DNA from: an uncultured Caldimonas sp.
GTDB taxonomy: Bacteria; Pseudomonadota; Gammaproteobacteria; Burkholderiales; Burkholderiaceae
Length of the DNA stretch: 11,749 bases
Direction of reading: 5' to 3'
Assembly: GCF_946480305.1 (NCBI RefSeq)
Contig: NZ_CAMLJQ010000073.1
Location: 1-11,749, forward strand
The translations under genes and the position numbers were made by a program. Below, piece by piece: positions 7,120 to 11,749 of the stretch. Numbering within the stretch: position 1 is the first letter of the stretch; the number at the start of each line of letters is the position of its first letter. The notes beneath the pieces were generated by a model. It was given only the letters and a program-made list of their open reading frames with translations, was not told where the DNA came from and ran no database searches.

Positions 7120-9056
7120 TCGCGGAGCTGGGCCACTTCGCGCTGATCCTCGCGATGCTGATGGCGGTGCTGGGCGGCGTGGCGGTGCCGCTCTCCGGTG
7201 CGGCACGCGTGGGTGCGGCGCTCTCGCTCGCGCAGCGCGCGGCGGGGCTGGTCTTCCTGCTGTCGGTGCTGGCCGCCGCCGCGTTGACCTGGAGCTTTGC
7301 CGTCAATGACTTTTCGGTGCGTTACGTAGCGGCGCACAGCCATTCCACGTTGCCGCTCGGCTACCGCCTCGTGGCGGTGTGGGGCAGTCACGAAGGATCG
7401 ATGCTGCTGTGGACGACCACGCTGGCGGGCTGGTCGGCAGCGGTGGCGCTCGCGGCCGACCGCCTCGGCGCGCCGCTCGGTGCACGGGTGCTCGCGGTGC
7501 TGGCGTGGATCCAGGTCGGCTTGTGCGCCTTCGTGCTGTTCAGCTCCAACCCGTTCACGCGGCTGATCCCTGCGCCCGCCGACGGCCGCGACCTCAACGC
7601 GTTGCTGCAAGACCCCGGCATGGCCCTCCATCCTCCCGCGCTGTACCTCGGCTATGTGGGTTTCGCCGTGCCGTTCGCGTTCGCGGTGGCGACCCTGTGG
7701 CAGGGCGAACTGCGTCCGCCGGCGCTGCGCTGGCTGCGGCCCTGGGCACTGGCCGCATGGGCCGCGCTCACGGTGGGCATCGTGCTGGGCAGCACCTGGG
7801 CGTACCGCGTGCTGGGCTGGGGTGGCTGGTGGTTCTGGGATCCGGTCGAAAACGCCTCGCTGCTGCCCTGGCTCGCGGGGCTCGCTCTGCTGCACACGCT
7901 CGCGGCCGCGGAGGCGCGCGAGCAGTTCAAACGGTGGGTGCTGCTGCTCGCCATCGCGGGCTTCGGGCTCAGCCTGATCGGCACCTTCATCGTCCGTTCC
8001 GGGGCCATCACGTCGGTGCATGCCTTCGCGACCGATCCGCGCCGTGGCGTTTTCATCCTCGCGATGCTGGCCGCCAGCGTGGGCAGCGCCTTGCTGTTGT
8101 TCGGCGCGCGTGCTCACCGGCTGGGTGGTGGGCCGGCCTTCGCGCCGGTCTCGCGCGAGTCCTTCCTGTTGGCCAATGGCTTGCTGTTCTCGGTGGCCAC
8201 CGGCTCGGTGCTGCTGGCCACGGTGTACCCGATGGTGATCGATGCCCTGCGGCTCGGGAAGATTTCCGTGGGGCCGCCGTACTTCGAGGCGGTGCTGGCA
8301 CCGCTGATGGCGCCGGCGGTCTTTCTGATGGCTGCCGCGCCGCTGGCGCGCTGGCGTCTGACCCCAACGCCGGAGCTGGTGCACCGGTTGCGCTGGGCGT
8401 TCGCGGTCAGCGTCGCGGCGGCCTTGCTCGCGCTGGTGCTGGGCCGAGCCAGCGCGATGCTCGGGCTCGGCTTCCTGCTGGCCGCGTGGGTGCTGGCAGC
8501 GGGCACCGTTGCGGTGTGGCGCGCGCGGCCGCGCACCGCCTCGGGCTGGGGCATGCACCTGGCGCATCTGGGGGTCGGGGTCTTCGTGCTGGGGGTCACC
8601 GTGCTGAAAGGCTACGAGATCGAGCGCGAGGTGCCGATGCGTGCGGGCGAGCAGGTGCAGGTCGGTCCCTATGCCGTGCAACTGGATGGGTTCGACGCGA
8701 TCGAGGCCGTCAACCACCGCGGTGTCCGGGCCAGGCTGACGCTGTTTGCGCAGGGGCAGCCGGTGACCGTGCTGGCACCGGAGAGTCGGGCCTACCTCGC
8801 GCAGGACATGACCGTCTCCGCGCCATCCATCCACAGCACCGTGTGGCGCGACGTGTACGTCGCCCTTGGTGAACAGCTGGCGCCAGGCACCTGGGGCGTG
8901 CGGGTGCAATACAAGCCGTTGATGTGGTGGGTGTGGGCCGGCTTCCTGATGATGGCCGCGGGCGCGGTGCTGGCCCTGTGCGACCGGCGCTACCGTGTGG
9001 CCTCGCGTGCGGCTCGCGCGGCGACGGTGATCGCCGGGCCGGGGGAGGCCGCATGA
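7116..9056 (+). CDS. ccmF: CcmF, large membrane subunit of the haem ligase
   Basis: CcmF works with CcmH and CcmI to join haem to the reduced CXXCH of apocytochromes. The 646-residue length is typical. The WWD domain is intact: WGGWWFWDPVENAS begins at W235. Conserved histidines are present at H172 (MALHPPALYLGY), H260 (LALLHTL), H302 (ITSVHAF) and H484 (MHLAHLG), matching the periplasmic and transmembrane haem-ligand positions described for CcmF. Many membrane helices run through the protein. A periplasmic beta-rich domain lies at about 497-605, followed by a last helix (about 610-632). ATG 7116 overlaps the ccmE stop; a GTG at 7101 would lie inside ccmE and is unlikely. Confidence 0.97.
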   Translation: MIAELGHFALILAMLMAVLGGVAVPLSGAARVGAALSLAQRAAGLVFLLSVLAAAALTWSFAVNDFSVRYVAAHSHSTLPLGYRLVAVWGSHEGSMLLWTTTLAGWSAAVALAADRLGAPLGARVLAVLAWIQVGLCAFVLFSSNPFTRLIPAPADGRDLNALLQDPGMALHPPALYLGYVGFAVPFAFAVATLWQGELRPPALRWLRPWALAAWAALTVGIVLGSTWAYRVLGWGGWWFWDPVENASLLPWLAGLALLHTLAAAEAREQFKRWVLLLAIAGFGLSLIGTFIVRSGAITSVHAFATDPRRGVFILAMLAASVGSALLLFGARAHRLGGGPAFAPVSRESFLLANGLLFSVATGSVLLATVYPMVIDALRLGKISVGPPYFEAVLAPLMAPAVFLMAAAPLARWRLTPTPELVHRLRWAFAVSVAAALLALVLGRASAMLGLGFLLAAWVLAAGTVAVWRARPRTASGWGMHLAHLGVGVFVLGVTVLKGYEIEREVPMRAGEQVQVGPYAVQLDGFDAIEAVNHRGVRARLTLFAQGQPVTVLAPESRAYLAQDMTVSAPSIHSTVWRDVYVALGEQLAPGTWGVRVQYKPLMWWVWAGFLMMAAGAVLALCDRRYRVASRAARAATVIAGPGEAA

Positions 9057-9577
9057 AGGCGCGGTACCTGTGGCCCTTGATCGCCTTCTGCGCGATGTTG
9101 GCCACCTTCCTGCTGGCGCTCGGGCGCGACCCCAAGCAGCTGCCCTCACCATTGGTGGGCCGCGCAGCGCCTGCCTTTGCGGCGCCGGTGCTGCGCGAGC
9201 CATCGACCACGCTGCAGACCGACGCGCTGCGTGGGCAGGTGTGGGTGTTCAACGTGTGGGCCTCGTGGTGCGCCGCCTGCCGCGACGAGCACGACACGTT
9301 GAAGACGCTCGCCGCGCGCGGCGTGCCGCTCTACGGGCTCAACTACAAGGACGTGGCGTCCGCCGCCACCGCCTGGTTGCGCGAGGCCGGCGACCCGTAT
9401 CGTGCTTCCGTGATCGACGCACAGGGCCGCATCGGCATGGACTACGGCGTGTACGGCGTGCCCGAGACCTTCGTGATCGACCGCGCAGGCGTCGTGCGCT
9501 ACCGCCACGCGGGGCCGCTGACCCCGGCAGTGTTGCAGCAGCAACTGCTGCCGCTGCTCGCGGAGTTGCAGCCATGA
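9053..9577 (+). CDS. ccmG: CcmG (DsbE), membrane-anchored thiol-disulfide reductant
   Basis: CcmG is the thioredoxin-like protein that keeps apocytochrome cysteines, or the CcmH pair, reduced for haem ligation. The 174 residues comprise an N-terminal anchor (about 6-24) and a thioredoxin fold facing the periplasm. The redox site is WCAAC (C73 and C76), with the cis-proline loop GVPET at 135-139 (P137). The acidic GVYGVPETF context is typical of CcmG/DsbE rather than of general thioredoxins. Its electron donor (DsbD or CcdA) is not encoded in this window. ATG 9053 overlaps the ccmF stop and its own stop overlaps ccmH, each by 4 bases. Confidence 0.95.
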   Translation: MKARYLWPLIAFCAMLATFLLALGRDPKQLPSPLVGRAAPAFAAPVLREPSTTLQTDALRGQVWVFNVWASWCAACRDEHDTLKTLAARGVPLYGLNYKDVASAATAWLREAGDPYRASVIDAQGRIGMDYGVYGVPETFVIDRAGVVRYRHAGPLTPAVLQQQLLPLLAELQP

Positions 9578-9978
9578 GACGGCGCTTGCGCATCACCTCG
9601 CTCGTCGTCGCGTGGTGCATGGCTGCCGCAGCCGCCCACGCCGACGAGGACCGACTGCGCAAACTGGCCACCGAACTGCGCTGCCCGGTATGCCAGAACC
9701 AGAGCCTGGCCGATTCCGACGCGGACCTGGCAGCCGACCTGCGAACGGAAATCCGCCGGCAGCTCGATGCCGGGCGCAGCGACGACGAGATCCGGCGCTT
9801 CATGGTCGAGCGCTACGGCGAGTTCGTGCTGTACGACCCGCCGCTGCAGTGGCACACGCTGGCGCTGTGGGCGGGACCGTTCGCATTGCTCGTGGCAGGA
9901 GCCGCGGTGGCCTGGCGGCGTGTGAGTGCCCGGTGGCGGGCGATGGCAGACACCCCCGGCGAACGGAGCGAAGCATGA
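9574..9978 (+). CDS. ccmH: CcmH, short RCXXC thiol oxidoreductase of the haem ligase
   Basis: CcmH (also called CycL or Ccl2) is a small periplasmic protein tethered to the inner membrane. Of 134 residues, about 1-23 form a signal peptide, LRCPVCQNQ (C37 and C40) is the family redox motif, a three-helix domain follows, and one membrane helix lies at about 95-114. The protein ends soon after that helix. It is therefore the separate, short form rather than the CcmH-CcmI fusion found in Escherichia coli; the TPR part is encoded by the next gene. The 4-base overlaps at both ends place it firmly in the ccm chain. Confidence 0.95.
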   Translation: MRRRLRITSLVVAWCMAAAAAHADEDRLRKLATELRCPVCQNQSLADSDADLAADLRTEIRRQLDAGRSDDEIRRFMVERYGEFVLYDPPLQWHTLALWAGPFALLVAGAAVAWRRVSARWRAMADTPGERSEA

Positions 9979-10709
9979 GTGCCGACCTCGCATGGTTCTG
10001 GGCGGCGGCTGCATCGCTCGTGCTCGTCTGCATGCTGGTGGCGTTTGCGCCCGTGCTGCGACGTCGCGAGGCGGCCGAACCTGCGGCCGCGCGGATCGGT
10101 ACGACGGTATGGGTGGCCTGTGCGATCGCGGTGCCTGCGATCGCGGGTTTCGTGTACCTGCGCATCGGTGCGCCGCAGGCCATATTGGCAGCCAACGACG
10201 CGCCGACGCACCGGATGAACCAGGTGGACATGGCCCAGGCCGTGGCGGCGCTGGCCGCGCGGCTCGAGGCGCAGCCCCAGGACATCGAAGGCTGGTTCAT
10301 GCTCGCGCGCTCGCACCAGGCGATGGAGCGATGGAACGACTCGGCGGCAGCCTACCGGCGTGCACTGGCGTTGGCGCCCGATGACACGCAACTGCTGGCT
10401 GACCTCGCCGACGTGCTCGCCTCGGCCGCCGGCGGCGATCTGACGGGCGAGCCCGCCGCGCTGATCGATCGCGCGCTCGGCATCGATCCCAAGCATGCAA
10501 AGAGCCTCGCGCTGAAGGCAGTTGCCGAATACCGCGGTGGTCACTACCGGGCGGCCTTGGCTCACTGGGAAACGCTGGCGGCCACGCAGCCGGCGGATTC
10601 CGAAGCGGCCTCGCTTGCACAGCGTGGTATCGGCAAGGCACGAGAGGCGCTGGCCGTGCAGTCCTCGCTGCGCACCACGCCCGCGCAGGCGGCCCCGGGC
10701 ACTCATTGA
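9975..10709 (+). CDS. ccmI: CcmI, compact TPR apocytochrome chaperone of the haem ligase
   Basis: CcmI (CycH) binds apocytochrome c and brings it to CcmF/CcmH. The 244-residue protein has two N-terminal helices (about 5-27 and 42-62) joined by a short basic cytoplasmic loop (LRRREAAEPAAAR). A periplasmic TPR region follows: clear helical pairs at about 104-136 (EGWFMLARSHQAMERW), 138-171 and 172-206 (AEYRGGHYRAALAHWETL). The tail is Ala/Pro-rich. Full-length CcmI of other proteobacteria is usually nearer 400 residues, so this one seems to lack the long loop and the C-terminal extension. It is the last gene of the ATGA-coupled chain and is followed by 160 non-coding bases. Confidence 0.9.
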   Translation: MSADLAWFWAAAASLVLVCMLVAFAPVLRRREAAEPAAARIGTTVWVACAIAVPAIAGFVYLRIGAPQAILAANDAPTHRMNQVDMAQAVAALAARLEAQPQDIEGWFMLARSHQAMERWNDSAAAYRRALALAPDDTQLLADLADVLASAAGGDLTGEPAALIDRALGIDPKHAKSLALKAVAEYRGGHYRAALAHWETLAATQPADSEAASLAQRGIGKAREALAVQSSLRTTPAQAAPGTH

Positions 10710-10719
10710 CGCGCGACAT

Positions 10720-10735
10720 GGCGCCCACCGGCGCC
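10720..10735 (+). terminator. Possible weak terminator after ccmI
   Basis: GGCGCC (10720-10725) and GGCGCC (10730-10735) form a 6-bp all-GC stem with a CACC loop, beginning 11 bases after the ccmI stop. No T tract follows (GTTGCCGCAACTG), so it could pause transcription rather than end it; read-through into nirK stays possible. Confidence 0.3.
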
Positions 10736-10756
10736 GTTGCCGCAACTGACCAACTG

Positions 10757-10770
10757 TTGATTTGGGGCAA
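10757..10770 (+). promoter_or_regulatory. Candidate FNR/NNR (CRP-FNR family) activator box for nirK
   Basis: TTGAT-TTGG-GGCAA matches the FNR-class consensus TTGAT-N4-ATCAA at 8 of 10 half-site bases; the left half is perfect. Its centre at 10763.5 would be 41.5 bases upstream of a start near 10805, the classic class II activator spacing, if TAATCT at 10793-10798 is the -10. FNR-type proteins activate by low oxygen, NNR/DNR-type by nitric oxide; the box cannot tell them apart. Confidence 0.55.
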
Positions 10771-10793
10771 AAGGTGCATTTCATATGAACCTT
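10771..10793 (+). promoter_or_regulatory. Candidate NsrR (nitric oxide-sensing repressor) operator
   Basis: An 11-1-11 inverted repeat lies directly against the FNR-like box: left arm AAGGTGCATTT (10771-10781), centre C10782, right arm ATATGAACCTT (10783-10793). Nine of the 11 pairs match. The known NsrR half-site is AANATGCATTT in an 11-1-11 layout. The left arm differs from it at one base and the right arm (read on the other strand) at three. The site would fill the space between the activator box and the -10, where bound NsrR should block RNA polymerase. Confidence 0.5.
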
Positions 10794-10798
10794 AATCT
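10793..10798 (+). promoter_or_regulatory. Possible -10 element of the nirK promoter
   Basis: TAATCT matches TATAAT at only three positions but falls at the spacing expected for a class II FNR-dependent promoter, which often has a poor core. It implies a start near 10805 and a leader of about 65 bases. This rests on spacing alone. Confidence 0.3.
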
Positions 10799-10831
10799 GT
10801 GGCTGCGGTTTCCGGAGAGATCGCAGCCACA
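10798..10831 (+). repeat. Perfect 10-bp inverted repeat in the nirK leader
   Basis: TGTGGCTGCG (10798-10807) and CGCAGCCACA (10822-10831) are exact reverse complements around a 14-base spacer. A second, smaller stem follows at once: CGGGG (10832-10836) and CCCCG (10842-10846) around GGCCA. No T tract follows either. They could be RNA stem-loops, a terminator for read-through from ccmI, or a protein-binding palindrome at the start site. Confidence 0.6.
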
Positions 10832-10857
10832 CGGGGGGCCACCCCGCGAAAAGCCTC

Positions 10858-10866
10858 AAGAGGTGA
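10858..10866 (+). promoter_or_regulatory. Ribosome binding site of nirK
   Basis: AAGAGGTGA at 10858-10866 precedes ATG 10870 at normal spacing. It supports this start over the out-of-frame ATG at 10785, which lies in the operator-like repeat. Confidence 0.65.
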
Positions 10867-10869
10867 AAA

Positions 10870-11749
10870 ATGTTTGCCCGCGTCCTTGCCCCGATTCCTC
10901 TCGCGATTGCCGTGTTCCTCGGCGCCGGGATGGCAGGACCGTTGACCCCTGCTGCGCAAGCAGCACCGGCAGCAGCCCAGAAAGAAGTCGTGCGCGCCTA
11001 CACCATGTCCACCGGCATGGCCGACGGCAAGATGGTGTTCCTCGACGCGCAGGGAAAGCCCAACCCGGTGCTGCGCGCCAACGTTGGCGAGACGGTCGAG
11101 ATCACGATCGGCAGCGGTGAAGGCGCCGAACACGACATCGAGTTCCCTGAACTGAAAGTGCATTCCAAGCACTTCACCGGAGCCAGCGGCCCGGTGAAGG
11201 TGCGCTTCAAGGTCACCCGGCCCGGCAAGTTCACCTACCTGTGCTCGATTCCCGGCCACCGGCAGATCGGCATGGAAGGCGTGCTCGAAGTGACGGGCAC
11301 GGCACCTTCCGCGGCGGCCGTGCCCGCGGAGATGGTCAAGACCGTCGCGAAGAAGACGGCTGCCGTCACCACCGCCCCCGCCATTGCGCCGGCGGCGACC
11401 GATGCGGTGAGCATCGCGATGGACCCGAACGCGGTGCCCAAGCCGCTCGGCACCCGCGCACCGCAGCTCGTGAAATACAACATCGAGACAGTGGAACTGA
11501 ACGGCCGGCTCGACGACGGCACCAGCTTCACCTACTGGACCTTCGACAAGAAGGTGCCCGGCCCGATGCTGCGCGTGAAGAAGGGCGACACGGTGGAGCT
11601 GACGCTGTCGAACAGCAAGACCAGCAAGGCCGTGCACTCGATCGACCTGCACTCGGTGACCGGCGGCCACGGCGGCGGCGAGCACACGCAGGTCGCGCCG
11701 GGGCAGTCGAAGACGTTCCGGTTCAAGGCGCTGAACCCCGGGCTGTACG
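10870..11749 (+). CDS. nirK: Copper nitrite reductase with an extra N-terminal cupredoxin domain (3' truncated by the window)
   Basis: Only the first 293 residues are visible. Residues 1-31 look like a Sec signal peptide ending AQA-AP. A cupredoxin domain spans about 39-142, with a full type 1 copper set: H88 (AEHDIEF), C125, H130 and M135 in CSIPGHRQIGM. An Ala/Lys/Thr-rich linker (about 143-195) leads into the NirK core. There VPGPMLRVKKGDTVEL, HSIDLH and FRFKALNPGLY match the AniA-like class that reduces nitrite to nitric oxide. H256 (type 1 copper), D259 (active-site acid) and H261 (type 2 copper) are present; the following His-Cys pair and the second core domain lie beyond the window. 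The extra domain recalls Hyphomicrobium denitrificans nitrite reductase. Another multicopper oxidase is possible but less likely given the HSIDLH block. The loop TGGHGGGEHTQ is unusual. Confidence 0.88.
   Translation, partial: MFARVLAPIPLAIAVFLGAGMAGPLTPAAQAAPAAAQKEVVRAYTMSTGMADGKMVFLDAQGKPNPVLRANVGETVEITIGSGEGAEHDIEFPELKVHSKHFTGASGPVKVRFKVTRPGKFTYLCSIPGHRQIGMEGVLEVTGTAPSAAAVPAEMVKTVAKKTAAVTTAPAIAPAATDAVSIAMDPNAVPKPLGTRAPQLVKYNIETVELNGRLDDGTSFTYWTFDKKVPGPMLRVKKGDTVELTLSNSKTSKAVHSIDLHSVTGGHGGGEHTQVAPGQSKTFRFKALNPGLY

Noticed and set aside
7056..9203. A 715-codon open frame on the minus strand across ccmF
   Set aside because: It is antisense to CcmF, and its product is rich in Arg, Gln, His and Pro with no domain I can see; a composition artefact.
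9269..9280. WCAAC in place of the better known WCPTC or WCEPC in CcmG as a novelty
   Set aside because: The middle two residues of this motif vary among CcmG proteins. Both cysteines, the Trp and the cis-proline loop are intact, so this is ordinary variation.
10785..11120. An open frame starting at ATG 10785 that overlaps the nirK start
   Set aside because: Its ATG lies inside the NsrR-like repeat without a ribosome site, the peptide is Arg/Pro-rich, and it runs out of frame with the cupredoxin domain.
1..11749. Mobile elements, CRISPR arrays, tRNA or rRNA genes, phage attachment sites
   Set aside because: I saw no transposase-like frame, no regularly spaced repeats, no tRNA-like cloverleaf and no long terminal repeats; coding density on one strand leaves no room outside two 160-base gaps.

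Overview
The window is GC-rich, tightly packed and coded entirely on the + strand. Its content (periplasmic nitrate reductase of the napEDABC type, a full System I cytochrome c maturation set, and an AniA-like copper nitrite reductase) points to a denitrifying or nitrate-respiring proteobacterium. A betaproteobacterium, probably of the Burkholderiales, fits best, but that placement is inferred from gene style and base composition and no marker gene is present.

Layout: (1) 2-253 is the 3' end of an unidentified gene. (2) 254-413 is a 160-base leader with weak hairpins and no recognisable FNR-type box. (3) 414-4460 holds napE, napD, napA, napB and napC: a small membrane protein, the Tat chaperone, the molybdenum catalytic subunit, the dihaem subunit and the tetrahaem quinol dehydrogenase. 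(4) 4460-10709 holds ccmA-B-C-D-E-F-G-H-I, starting on the last base of napC. Every ccm junction except ccmA/ccmB is a 4-base ATGA overlap. (5) 10710-10869 is a 160-base regulatory gap with a candidate FNR/NNR box, an abutting candidate NsrR operator, a possible -10, and two inverted repeats. (6) 10870 to the window end is the 5' part of a copper nitrite reductase gene (nirK/aniA class) whose product carries an extra N-terminal cupredoxin domain.

How it works together: NapC should pass electrons from membrane quinol to NapB and NapA, which reduce nitrate to nitrite in the periplasm. NirK would then reduce nitrite to nitric oxide. NapB (two CXXCH) and NapC (four CXXCH) need covalent haem, and the coupled ccm genes encode the machine that attaches it. 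NirK needs copper rather than haem, and it sits behind its own apparent promoter.

All gene families here are known; I see no wholly new system. The parts most worth a second look are the FNR-like plus NsrR-like promoter in front of nirK, the cupredoxin-NirK fusion with an unusual His-containing loop, the seamless nap-ccm chain, and the compact CcmI.
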